Assembly: GCF_018130695.1 (NCBI RefSeq)
Contig: NZ_JAFCJX010000037.1
Span: 1 to 64,000, forward strand
Direction of reading: 5' to 3'
Length of the DNA stretch: 64,000 nt
Source: Bradyrhizobium jicamae
GTDB lineage: Bacteria > Pseudomonadota > Alphaproteobacteria > Rhizobiales > Xanthobacteraceae
Shown: positions 33,331-41,730 of the stretch, piece after piece
Layout of the letters: each line of letters opens with the position of its first letter
Numbering within the stretch: the stretch's first letter is position 1
Notes under the pieces: model-generated
What the model was told of the DNA's origin: nothing
The model's database searches: none
The model's input: the letters and a program-made list of their open reading frames with translations, nothing else
Made by a program: the position numbers and the translations under genes

Positions 33331-34023
33331 ATGCAAAACGTTCCTCACGCGACCCGCGAGCGTTCGATCAAGCGCGCCGGCTATGTGTTCGGTATTCTGC
33401 TGGTTCTGGCGGGGCTGGCGCTGGTGCTCATTCCTCAATCCAGCCGCTTCGCAGCAAAGGGGCCGGCCAATACCGGCCATGACAAGCTCGCCTGCACCGA
33501 TTGTCACAAGGAGGCGCCGGGCACCTTGCGTCAGCAATTGCAGGCCAAGGCGTACTATCTGCTCGGCCTGCGGGAGACGAACCCGACCTTCGGGCACGAG
33601 CGCGTCAGCAATGATGCCTGCACGGATTGCCACGCGCGCGGGCAGGATGCGCATCCCACCCATCGCTTTCTCGAACCGCGGTTCAAGGAGGCCCGGGACC
33701 AGCTCGGCGCCGAGTCCTGCGCGTCCTGCCATCGCGAGCACAAGGGCGTGCGCGTGACCATGGCGCCGACGTCCTGCGCGACCTGCCACCAGGATCTCGC
33801 GCTGAAGAACGATCCGCTCGATGTCTCGCATCGGGAACTGATCGCGAAGGCGCAATGGACGACCTGCCTCGGCTGCCATGACTATCACGGCAACCACAAG
33901 CGCCAGACGCAACAGAAGCTCGAAGATGCCTACGCGGCGAAAGCGATCACGGACTACCTCGCCGGCGGGCCGTCGCCCTACGGCAACGATCTCAAATTTC
34001 CCACGCAATGGGGAGCAAGGTGA
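33331..34023 (+). CDS. Membrane-anchored pentaheme cytochrome c (c3/c554-like)
   Basis: A 230-residue protein with one N-terminal membrane helix (residues ~16-36, GYVFGILLVLAGLALVLIP) and five heme-binding CxxCH motifs: 55-59 CTDCH, 97-101 CTDCH, 130-134 CASCH, 149-153 CATCH and 179-183 CLGCH. Additional His residues (HPTHR, REHKG, DVSHRE, DYHGNHK) can serve as sixth ligands. It faces the periplasm and should relay electrons with the adjacent membrane reductase. The start is 1 base after the upstream stop, and its stop overlaps the next ATG (TGATG). Confidence 0.88.
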   Translation: MQNVPHATRERSIKRAGYVFGILLVLAGLALVLIPQSSRFAAKGPANTGHDKLACTDCHKEAPGTLRQQLQAKAYYLLGLRETNPTFGHERVSNDACTDCHARGQDAHPTHRFLEPRFKEARDQLGAESCASCHREHKGVRVTMAPTSCATCHQDLALKNDPLDVSHRELIAKAQWTTCLGCHDYHGNHKRQTQQKLEDAYAAKAITDYLAGGPSPYGNDLKFPTQWGAR

Positions 34024-34886
34024 TGACACAAGCGATATTCCAACATTTCGGCACGAAGCGGCTGCTCGGGCTCGGCGTCTTTGCGCTCGCCGCGATCTAT
34101 CTGTTCGCGACGCGCCCCGTGCCGCTGCAGGCCGAACAGGCCGCCGGTCGCACCGTGCCGGTCGAGACCGTGTTCCGCGTCGTCGCGGCCGAGAACGACG
34201 TCGCGCGAAAACTGTGGACGGCGGACATTGTCGGCGCGGGCACCAAGGCCGGTTTGAAATTTCACGAGAAGTGGCGCGAGCCGGCGATGGAGGCCGGGCC
34301 GCTGCCGGCGCTGTTCCTGCGCGAAGCCTCAACGGCGCTGCAGAAGACGCGCATCCCGCTCGGACTCTTCCTCGGCTCGGACTTTCCGATCTCGCAGTCG
34401 AACCGGTTCACCGGCATCCAGGCCGACCACTTCGCGCAGCTTCGCAACACCGGCGAGCCCGAGTTTTTCAACGCGACCGATATCGGGCGCTTCACGGCGA
34501 TCTTTCCCGATCGCGCCGTCGCGCCCGGCTGCGTGACCTGCCACAACGAGCACCCCAACAGTCCGAAGACGGATTGGAAGCTCAACGACATCATGGGCGC
34601 GACGACCTGGTCCTATCCGAAGGAGCGGGTCACGCTGGAAGAGCTGGTGCAGATCGTCGCCGCGCTGCGCACGAGCTTCGGCTCGGCTTATGACGCGTAT
34701 CTCACCAAGGTCGCGACATTCGAGAGGCCGCCGGAGATCGGCGACAAATGGCCTGCCGAGGGTTACTTCATCCCGAGCAAGCGCGTGTTTCTGGCCGAAT
34801 TCGAGCGGCGCGCGTCGGCCAACACGGTCGAGCGATTGCTGAGCCTGGCTGAGGCGAGGACGGCGTCGACATCCGCCGGACGATAG
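34023..34886 (+). CDS. DUF3365 (Tll0287-like) c-type heme protein
   Basis: A 287-residue protein. One N-terminal membrane helix (about 13-30), then a periplasmic DUF3365 domain with the diagnostic CVTCHNEHPNSPKTDWK (C170, C173, H174) and DIMGATTWSY. The family covers heme-binding sensory or redox domains with a PAS-like fold. The C-terminal part (LVQIVAALRTSFGSAYDAYL) is helical. Coupling to the multiheme gene by a 1-base overlap suggests a functional partner. Role unproven. Confidence 0.8.
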   Translation: MTQAIFQHFGTKRLLGLGVFALAAIYLFATRPVPLQAEQAAGRTVPVETVFRVVAAENDVARKLWTADIVGAGTKAGLKFHEKWREPAMEAGPLPALFLREASTALQKTRIPLGLFLGSDFPISQSNRFTGIQADHFAQLRNTGEPEFFNATDIGRFTAIFPDRAVAPGCVTCHNEHPNSPKTDWKLNDIMGATTWSYPKERVTLEELVQIVAALRTSFGSAYDAYLTKVATFERPPEIGDKWPAEGYFIPSKRVFLAEFERRASANTVERLLSLAEARTASTSAGR

Positions 34887-34913
34887 CGACAGGAGATCGC
34901 TTTAGCGCGACGC

Positions 34914-35303
34914 TCAGGATGAGCTTCCCGCGAGGGAGCTCGCCTTGCCCTGCGCATTGTAGGCCTGTGCGCCGTGGCTGCTGCTCGCACTGCTGCTTGC
35001 CGTCGCGTTGCCGGAGCTGCTTCCGCTCGCGCTGTTGGTCGGGCTCCCCGAGGTTTCGGTCTGGGTGGTGCCGTCGGAATAGGTGATGGTCGTGGTGGTG
35101 ACGCCGTCGATGGTGAAGGAGACCTCGCTGACGACGGTCTTCGATGATGACGAGCCACCGCCGCCGGATGCGCTGCTGGAGGAGGATGATTGCGAGGACG
35201 AATCCGTCGGCGACGTCGCGCTGGTGGCGGTCGCGGATGGCGTGGATGCGGTGGATTGCGACGAGACGGCTGTTGCGGACGAGGCGGCGGAGCTGATCGA
35301 CAT
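34914..35303 (-). CDS. Ser/Thr-rich low-complexity protein
   Basis: A 129-residue protein of unknown function. The N-terminal ~60 residues are nearly all Ser, Thr, Ala and Pro, followed by a Gly/Ser run, a small strand-forming core (SEVSFTIDGVTTTTITYSD), and a Ser-rich tail. No signal peptide is obvious. The central core resembles rhizobial low-complexity proteins with a TITYSDGT motif. It faces the cytochrome operon tail-to-tail. Codons of the Ser stretches could produce spurious frames, so existence is moderately supported. Confidence 0.5.
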   Translation of the reverse strand: MSISSAASSATAVSSQSTASTPSATATSATSPTDSSSQSSSSSSASGGGGSSSSKTVVSEVSFTIDGVTTTTITYSDGTTQTETSGSPTNSASGSSSGNATASSSASSSHGAQAYNAQGKASSLAGSSS

Positions 35304-35652
35304 GACGGTATCCGGTCTGAAAGCTGCTGTGCGGCTGCGCTGATGTGACGCTGACCTGGTCATTCAACGTTCGTCAGCTCCCGAACCGGCGTAACAAATT
35401 GTTTCCAGTGAATGCTGCGTGTATCGGAACCCGGGACGTGAACTCAGGCCCGCGAAACGGGCGCGCTCAAGCGGAGCAAGAACCTGTTTGGTCACCGGCT
35501 GGAATACAATGGCGCAGCAGCTGACAGTGCAGATCAACGCCTGCGCCAGCTTCTCGACCGCTACCTGAAATGAAGGCTCGCCGTCACGGCAACAGGCACC
35601 AAGGCGCAATGAGATCGGGTTGAATCGTCATCGCGCCTTGGCTCGTTGATTG
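35304..35652. other. Intergenic region
   Basis: About 350 bases. A minus-strand frame (35364-35609, TTG start, Cys-rich) exists, but codon use and start are poor, so it is not called a gene. No hairpin or promoter is evident. Confidence 0.4.
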
Positions 35653-35865
35653 CTAGCGCGCGTCAGCCGCGGCGAGGGTCTCGGGGGCGGGCGGCGGGGT
35701 GCAGGTCGTGAGGACGAGCAGCAGCCGGCTGCATTGCCAATCCGCGCCGAGCGCGACGCTGGTGGGCGAGAACATATTGACCCATCCGAATGCCCCTATG
35801 CAGGCAAGCACCAAATATGCCGCGATCAGTGCCGCTCCCCTGTGACTCCTGGGTTGGGAAATCAT
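35653..35865 (-). CDS. Small membrane protein cotranscribed with opgC-like gene
   Basis: A 70-residue protein with one hydrophobic segment near the N-terminus (GAALIAAYLVLACIGAFG) and two or three cysteines (WQCSRLLLVLTTCTPP). Its ATG overlaps the stop of the upstream acyltransferase gene (ATGA at 35862-35865), so translation is coupled. Probably inner-membrane or exported. Function unknown; the partner suggests a role in glucan modification or envelope maintenance. Confidence 0.6.
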   Translation of the reverse strand: MISQPRSHRGAALIAAYLVLACIGAFGWVNMFSPTSVALGADWQCSRLLLVLTTCTPPPAPETLAAADAR

Positions 35866-37226
35866 GGCCTTGTCTCCCGTGGGATCGCGGGAGGATACGA
35901 GGCAGGGCCCAGAGCCTTTGTGGTCAATTTCACATCCTGAGTCACATTCTTCGCGGGTAACGCGAACGTGTGCGCGATTGCCGGTCGCGTGGGAGAGAAC
36001 ACGCCGAGCGCCTTGGCTGTCCTGAGATTGATGACCAGCTCGCGCCCGGTCGGCTGCTCGATGGGCACCCCGGCGGGCTTCGTGTGCGGCGGCTGCCTGG
36101 GTTTGGTCTTGATCATGTCAAGCAGCACCGCCGCCACGATCATCACCAGGACGCCGGTCATGCTGAGCGCGACCTGCATCATCAGCCCGTCGGAGATGTC
36201 AAGGAGCGCCAGCTGGCCGGCGAACGACAGCAGCACGCCGAGGCAGTAAATGGGTAGCGAGTTCTGCCCACAAAGGATGGTGCCGCGCATGACGGTGGTC
36301 GTCAGGCCCCGCCAATCGCGCGGCACCAGCCATGCGACCACCGCAGCAAGGGCCAGGAAATGCAGCAGTCGCAATGGGGCGAGATTGGATTTGTCCATTG
36401 GGTACAACAGCGTCAGCAGCGTCTGCGGAACCAGCGCTTCCAGCGGCTTGATGTTCCAGCTCAGCGCGATGACGAGGCTGAACGCGAGATAGAGGACGGC
36501 AGGCACGAGCACGATGGGCGAGCTTATCCACGGCCGGAATTTCCTGCCCTCGATGATCCACCACGCGCCGAGCACAAGCGGCAACTGCCAGGCCAGCGGA
36601 TTGAAGAACCAGTGGCCGCTCGGCCACGCCGGGACGGTCCAGCCGAAGACGTGCGCCAGTGTGTAAAGCAGCAGCGATGCGCCGAGCGTTGCGTTCGGCG
36701 CGCGCAGCAGCAGCCAGAGCAGCGGCGCGAACAGAAGGTGATAGAGCACGAAAAGCGGCAAAATATCCGTGTTGACGGGGCGATATTGCAGGATTGCCGC
36801 ATGCGCGAGCGTCTCGCCCGGCTGCTCCAGCAGAATGCGCGTGTTGCTCGCGTCGGCAAGCTGGTCGCCGCCTGCGAGGTAGACCATGACGGCACAGGCG
36901 AGGGTGAGCAGCAGAAATGCGACATAGATATCCCAGCTTCGCCACAGCGTCCGGCCGACCGCGCCGGTCCAGCCGCCCTGCTGCCGGGCCTTGTCGTAGG
37001 ACAGGGCGCAGGTCACACCGGAGAGAAACATGAAGACTTCTGCGGCATCGCTGAAGCCGTAGTTGCGCAAAGTCAGCCAGCTTCCGATGTTGTTGGGGAC
37101 ATGGTCGAGAAAAATGCACCAGAGCGCGATGCCGCGACAGGCATCGATGCGCAGATCGCGGCTATAGCCTTCCAATGCGGGTAGGGCGCCTGCCAATGGC
37201 GTCGAGGTCGCAGTTCGATCAAGCAT
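35862..37226 (-). CDS. opgC: OpgC-family membrane acyltransferase
   Basis: A 454-residue protein with about ten transmembrane helices, of the OpgC_C family. These proteins succinylate osmoregulated periplasmic glucans. Diagnostic features: RIDACRGIALWCIFLDHVPNN near the N-terminus, with the conserved R..R and H residues of membrane acyltransferases; SDAAEVFMFLSGVTCALSY; GHWFFNPLAWQL; and CGQNSLPIYCLGVLLSF. The ATG at 37226 gives a short cytoplasmic end; an upstream start at 37277 is possible. The C-terminal ~75 residues after VAAVLLDMIKTK are variable and cytoplasmic or disordered. Confidence 0.85.
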   Translation of the reverse strand: MLDRTATSTPLAGALPALEGYSRDLRIDACRGIALWCIFLDHVPNNIGSWLTLRNYGFSDAAEVFMFLSGVTCALSYDKARQQGGWTGAVGRTLWRSWDIYVAFLLLTLACAVMVYLAGGDQLADASNTRILLEQPGETLAHAAILQYRPVNTDILPLFVLYHLLFAPLLWLLLRAPNATLGASLLLYTLAHVFGWTVPAWPSGHWFFNPLAWQLPLVLGAWWIIEGRKFRPWISSPIVLVPAVLYLAFSLVIALSWNIKPLEALVPQTLLTLLYPMDKSNLAPLRLLHFLALAAVVAWLVPRDWRGLTTTVMRGTILCGQNSLPIYCLGVLLSFAGQLALLDISDGLMMQVALSMTGVLVMIVAAVLLDMIKTKPRQPPHTKPAGVPIEQPTGRELVINLRTAKALGVFSPTRPAIAHTFALPAKNVTQDVKLTTKALGPASYPPAIPRETRP

Positions 37227-37613
37227 CTGGTGCCTCGCCCGGCGCCCGAGCACGCTTCCGCCGCGAAATTGCGACACCGATCATATCGCCGCGCCCGTGC
37301 GAGAGCGCGGGAGGCCGTCCATTGAGGATTATCGTTCAACGGTGAGCAGGGTAAATCAGCCGGAGGTCCGCGCAGGGAGGTTCCTAGGTCCTATGATCAA
37401 GGTCCCTCGCGCTTCGGTGTCCTGCGATGATGGGAATGCAATTACGGCACACAACGGCACGCGACTGCTATCTTGAGTGCCCAATGCGAACCGCCGCTTG
37501 GGCCGCGATGAAAGATAGAGGTACCGTTCGGCAGCCTCTTTCCCGCCGCGAGGGCGGGTGTATGATTTTCGTCAATTTGGATCTCCGTGCCATGGGATGA
37601 CGGAGAGCTTTTC
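37227..37613. other. Divergent promoter region between opgC and a LuxR-type gene
   Basis: 387 bases with no gene. GGAG at 37602 is the ribosome-binding site for the response regulator. No strong palindromes were found. Confidence 0.45.
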
Positions 37614-38276
37614 ATGAACGTACTTATTGTTGACGATCATGCCTTGATCCGGGAGGCGCTGCACGCTGTCCTGAAACAGTTGAAGCAGGAAGCCGTCATC
37701 TTTGAAGCTTCGAACAGCCGCCAGGCCATGCAGCTGGTGGAGGAACATCCCGACACCAGCCTCATCCTGCTCGATATCAATCTGCCTGATCGGGACGGCT
37801 TCTCGATCCTCCGCGAGCTGCGAGACCGCTATCCGACCATTGCCATCATCATTCTCTCGTCGTCGAGCGATCAGGACACGGTCAAGCGCGCGTTCAAGCT
37901 CGGCGCGCTCGGGTTCATTCCGAAGACGACCGAACGAGAGGTCATGCTCAATGCGATCGAGCTGGTATTTTCCGGCGGCATCTACATTCCTTCCGAAATC
38001 CTGGAGGAGACGGCGGCGCCGCTGCCCCCGGATAAGCCGATGATGCGCGACTCCCTGAAAGGGCTGGGATTGACCGACCGGCAGATCGAAGTGCTGGCGC
38101 TTCTGATGAAGGGAAAGAGCAACAAGATCATTGCCAGGGCGCTCGATATGGCCGTGCCGACGGTGAAAAACCACATCACGGTCGTGCTCAAGGCGCTCGG
38201 CGTCTCGAGCCGCACCGAGGCCGTGATAAAGCTGGGACGGATGGGTTGGGAAGCGTCGCCGAAATCCGAGTCATGA
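37614..38276 (+). CDS. LuxR/NarL-family response regulator
   Basis: A 220-residue two-component regulator. The receiver domain has D7/D8, phosphoacceptor D54 (LLDINLPDRDG), T/S in ILSSSSDQD, and K104 (FIPKTTE). A LuxR-type helix-turn-helix fills the C-terminus: LTDRQIEVLALLMKGKSNK, then ARALDMAVPTVKNHITVVLK. The ATG at 37614 follows GGAG. Its stop overlaps the convergent hybrid kinase gene by 6 bases, so the two may be partners. Confidence 0.92.
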   Translation: MNVLIVDDHALIREALHAVLKQLKQEAVIFEASNSRQAMQLVEEHPDTSLILLDINLPDRDGFSILRELRDRYPTIAIIILSSSSDQDTVKRAFKLGALGFIPKTTEREVMLNAIELVFSGGIYIPSEILEETAAPLPPDKPMMRDSLKGLGLTDRQIEVLALLMKGKSNKIIARALDMAVPTVKNHITVVLKALGVSSRTEAVIKLGRMGWEASPKSES

Positions 38277-40391
38277 CGCCGGCCGATGATCTCTCCTGCT
38301 GTCCTGCTGCATCAGAAGCTCGTGCATGACGGCGCGGAGCCGCATCGGGTCGACGGGCTTGTGCAGCAGGATGTATCCCTGATCCCGCGCGTCGCGGGCG
38401 GGCTCGGGCGCCGTGTCGCCGCTGATGAGAATGGCCGGAATGGAGGACCCGAGCGCCGCATTGATCTGCTCAATGGCTCGTATCCCGGTCGTCGTTCCGC
38501 TCGCCAGATGATAATCCGAGATGATGAGATCGGGGCGCTGGTGGCGCTCGGCAAGTCGCGTCAGTGCAGTTGCGTCGGAGGCGGCGGTCAGGACCGAGTA
38601 TCCCCACCTGCCGAGCAATCCGCCCGTGCCTTCCTGCACCATGGGAGCATCGGCAATCACAAGAACGACCTTGCCGTCGACGGCGAAGGCTGCCGGATGC
38701 GGCAAGTCGACGGGCTCGGTGGACGCCGCGCGGCTGGCGGCGATCGGAACCATGATGGCAAATCGCGAACCGCGGCCTAGCCTCGAAACCAGGTCGATTT
38801 GATGGTTGAGCAGCAGGCGAAGCCTGTCGACGATTGCGAGGCCGAGCCCCATGCTGCCGTACCGATGTCGGTCCTGCGGAGCGAGCTGAAAAAACTCGCC
38901 AAAGATATTCTGCTTCTGATCCTCGGGGATGCCGGGACCGCTGTCCCAGACTTCGATGCGCAACATGTCGCCGCGCCGCCGACAGCCGACAATGATACCG
39001 CCCTGCAACGTATAGCGCACGGCATTGGAGACCAGATTGAACAGGATGCGTTCGAGCAGCATGGCATCGCTCCGCACCCAGGCGTCACTTTGCCTGACGC
39101 GGAGATGCAAGCCCTTCTCTCGCGTGGCCTGATCAAACGCGGTCTCGATCTTTCGCAACAGGCGTGCGATCGGAAATTCAGTGATGGTGGGGACGAGGAT
39201 TCCGGCATCGAGCCTGGATATATCCAGCAGCGAATTGAACATCTCATCCATTTCCTTGCGTGTTGCATCGATCAGCTCGATCGTCCTGGTGCGCTCGGCC
39301 GGTTTGAGCGGCGTGCGCAACTGCGCAATGAACAGGCCCAGGGCATGCAAGGGCTGCCGCAGATCGTGGCTTGCCATGGCGAGGAAGCGCGATTTCGCTG
39401 CATTGGCGAGCTCGAGCTCCTGCGTGCGCTCCGCGACCTTGCGTTCGAGCTCGATCTGCGCGCGGCGCAGGCGTTCCTCCCCATGCTTGCGCACCTCGAC
39501 GTCGGCGCTCAGCAGCAGGCTTGGAACGGTGATGCTGATCAGGAACATCAACACCAGCAGGGACGACACGTTGCGATCCGCGGTCGTAAAGGGACCGCCG
39601 CCGGTGAGCGTGCCCCAGATCGTGATGCCCGCCAGCAGCAGTGCCACCGTTGCGGTGTCGCGTGGACCGCGGCGCAGGGCGGCCCACAGCATCGGCAGGA
39701 TCACGAGAAAACCCAGAGGATCCCGGCTCCGCGTCTGCTCGATCACGGGACTGAAGGCGATGAGTCCGACAATTGCCGCCACCCCGAGGACGCCGGCCGT
39801 CTCCAGAACGTCCTTGCGGTCGGACAAATGGTTCTGGCTTGACGCCCAGAGCACGACCGCGGGGGTCACGACCAGCGCGCCGGCCACATCTCCGAGCCAC
39901 CACGTGACCCAGGCGTTCGCGAAATTGGATTGTGCGACGTAGCCGGCGGCTGCCAAGCTGGTCATTCCGATGGTGGCGCTGATCGGCGTCGCGATCACGA
40001 GGCAGATCATGGCAAACGTCGCGACGGAATGCGGCGTCGAAAACGTATCGCGTCCGCCCGACCATCGATTGATCAGGTAGGCGCCCACGATGGCTTCCAG
40101 CGTGTTGCCGGTCGCAATTGCGATAGCGGTGGCAATCGAGCCGGCGGTCGTCGCATTGACGATCGCTGCCGCCACGAAGATGACAGGCCAGATCCGGTAT
40201 CCCACCAGCAGCACGGCCGCCAGCGCGATACCCGTCGGCGGCCAGATCGGCGTTGCACTGGGATTGACGGAGGCGAGGGCAAGGCCGGCTTTCGCCAAGG
40301 CGAAATAGATCACTCCGATGGCGACGATGCCTCCGGCATTCACGGCCCGGCGAAACGTGATCTCCGGCGTTGCTGGTCGTGGATCAGACAT
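38271..40391 (-). CDS. MASE1-domain hybrid sensor histidine kinase
   Basis: A 706-residue kinase. The N-terminal ~300 residues are a MASE1-like membrane sensor (SVNPSATPIWPPTGIALAAV motif, GNTLEAIVGAYLINRW). A coiled linker leads to the HisKA domain, ASHDLRQPLHALGLFIAQLR with the phosphorylated His, and HATPase boxes N (LVSNAVRYT), G1 (WDSGPGIPEDQ), F and G2 (YGSMGLGLAIVDRL). A C-terminal receiver domain has the acceptor Asp in LIISDYHLASG but an unusual ADAPM at the acidic pair, which may weaken phosphorylation. It senses an unknown membrane signal. ATG 40391 begins MSDPRPATPE. Confidence 0.88.
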   Translation of the reverse strand: MSDPRPATPEITFRRAVNAGGIVAIGVIYFALAKAGLALASVNPSATPIWPPTGIALAAVLLVGYRIWPVIFVAAAIVNATTAGSIATAIAIATGNTLEAIVGAYLINRWSGGRDTFSTPHSVATFAMICLVIATPISATIGMTSLAAAGYVAQSNFANAWVTWWLGDVAGALVVTPAVVLWASSQNHLSDRKDVLETAGVLGVAAIVGLIAFSPVIEQTRSRDPLGFLVILPMLWAALRRGPRDTATVALLLAGITIWGTLTGGGPFTTADRNVSSLLVLMFLISITVPSLLLSADVEVRKHGEERLRRAQIELERKVAERTQELELANAAKSRFLAMASHDLRQPLHALGLFIAQLRTPLKPAERTRTIELIDATRKEMDEMFNSLLDISRLDAGILVPTITEFPIARLLRKIETAFDQATREKGLHLRVRQSDAWVRSDAMLLERILFNLVSNAVRYTLQGGIIVGCRRRGDMLRIEVWDSGPGIPEDQKQNIFGEFFQLAPQDRHRYGSMGLGLAIVDRLRLLLNHQIDLVSRLGRGSRFAIMVPIAASRAASTEPVDLPHPAAFAVDGKVVLVIADAPMVQEGTGGLLGRWGYSVLTAASDATALTRLAERHQRPDLIISDYHLASGTTTGIRAIEQINAALGSSIPAILISGDTAPEPARDARDQGYILLHKPVDPMRLRAVMHELLMQQDSRRDHRPAS

Positions 40392-40808
40392 CGTCGACGC
40401 CTGGACCCCGCAGCCCCGGCACCGCCGCCATCGCGTTGCATCATTGCAATTTGGGTTCGCCAGGGAAACTACCCCTTTCGAGCTAGCGCAGCTCCAGCAG
40501 TAATCCCTTACCCACGAGATCGCCCTCAACCAGCGCGCTGAAATAAAGTCCATTTCGTGCAGCCCGGGCCGTTTTCGTGCAGGCCGCAGCCTTGCGGTCG
40601 GCGCTAGGCCTTCTCGCAGAAGCAAGACAAGCAACCGGGAAGATCGCCCATGACACCAGCGTCGCGCGCTGCAGCGCCGGACGCATCTGCGCGCCGTCAA
40701 CGGACCGACGCCGCCAAAACTCCCTGCCACATCGCCGGTCGATCGAACGCGGGCGTCACGTCCGCGCGCGGCCGGCGGTCCCGCACCTCCTGATCACGGA
40801 ACCAATCG
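40392..40808. other. Divergent promoter region of kinase and hydroxyquinol operon
   Basis: 417 bases with no gene or clear binding site. It must contain the promoters of two divergent units. The upstream reading of the kinase frame into this region has no proper start and is ignored. Confidence 0.45.
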
Positions 40809-41714
40809 ATGCCTGATTTCAACGAGAGCAAACTGACCGACGAGGTGATCGCCAGCTTTCAGGCGACCGCCGATCCGCGCCTCAAATATCTCATGACCGA
40901 GCTGGTGCGGTCGCTCCACGATTATGTCCGACGCACTGACCTGACGTTCGAGGAATGGACGCAGGCGATCGATGTCCTGACCCGCACCGGCCAGACCTGT
41001 ACGCCGACACGGCAGGAGTTTATCCTGCTCTCCGATGTGCTCGGTGTTTCCATGCTGGTCGATGCCATCAACCATCGTGAGCGTGAGGGGTCGACCGAGA
41101 CGACTGTGCTCGGGCCGTTCTATGTCGGCGAGCACAAGCCGCTGCCGTCGGGCGCCGATATCTCAGAAGGGATCGACGGCGAGCCGCTGTTCGTCAGCTG
41201 CCGGCTGACGGACCTGTCCGGCGCTCCGCTGCAGGGCGCGCGCGTCGATGTCTGGCACGCCGATGATGACGGGTTCTACGACTCGCAGAAATCCGACTAC
41301 GCGACATCAGGCCCGAGCCTGCGCGCGCGCTTTGCGCCCGACGCGGAGGGGCGGGTGTTCTTCCGCACCATCCTGCCGTGCAGCTATCCGATCCCGACCG
41401 ACGGTCCGGTCGGCGATTTGATCCGCGCCAGCGGGCGGCATCCGATGCGGCCGGCGCATATCCACTTCCTGGTCGATGCGCCCGGCTTCGATCCGCTGAT
41501 CACCCACGTCTTCATCGACGGCGACGAGTATCTGCACTCCGACGTGGTGTTCGGCGTGAAGCCGGAGCTGATCGCCAGGGTCGAGCGGCGCACCGATGGC
41601 GTGATGCCCGACGGCAAGCCGATCGATCGTCCCTGGCACCTGATGACCTACGACTTCCGGCTGCGGCCGGGCAGCAAGGACGCGCCGCGTCCGATGATGG
41701 CGGCGGCGGAATAA
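40809..41714 (+). CDS. Intradiol ring-cleavage dioxygenase (hydroxyquinol 1,2-dioxygenase-like)
   Basis: A 301-residue non-heme Fe(III) enzyme. The four iron ligands align as Y157 (DDGFYDSQ), Y193 (PCSYPIP), H217 and H219 (RPAHIHF), with spacings of 36, 24 and 26 identical to catechol 1,2-dioxygenase. The helical N-terminal domain (LTDEVIASFQ, LVRSLHDYVRR) and ETTVLGPFYVGEHK fit the hydroxyquinol/catechol subgroup; the former is favoured because of its neighbour, a phenol-type hydroxylase. It would open a benzenetriol ring to 3-hydroxy-cis,cis-muconate (maleylacetate). First gene of a seven-gene operon. Confidence 0.85.
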   Translation: MPDFNESKLTDEVIASFQATADPRLKYLMTELVRSLHDYVRRTDLTFEEWTQAIDVLTRTGQTCTPTRQEFILLSDVLGVSMLVDAINHREREGSTETTVLGPFYVGEHKPLPSGADISEGIDGEPLFVSCRLTDLSGAPLQGARVDVWHADDDGFYDSQKSDYATSGPSLRARFAPDAEGRVFFRTILPCSYPIPTDGPVGDLIRASGRHPMRPAHIHFLVDAPGFDPLITHVFIDGDEYLHSDVVFGVKPELIARVERRTDGVMPDGKPIDRPWHLMTYDFRLRPGSKDAPRPMMAAAE

Positions 41715-41730
41715 GGGAGGAGCGACGCAG

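Noticed and set aside
35364..35609. 81-codon minus-strand frame
   Set aside because: TTG start without a ribosome-binding site, and composition not typical of a gene.
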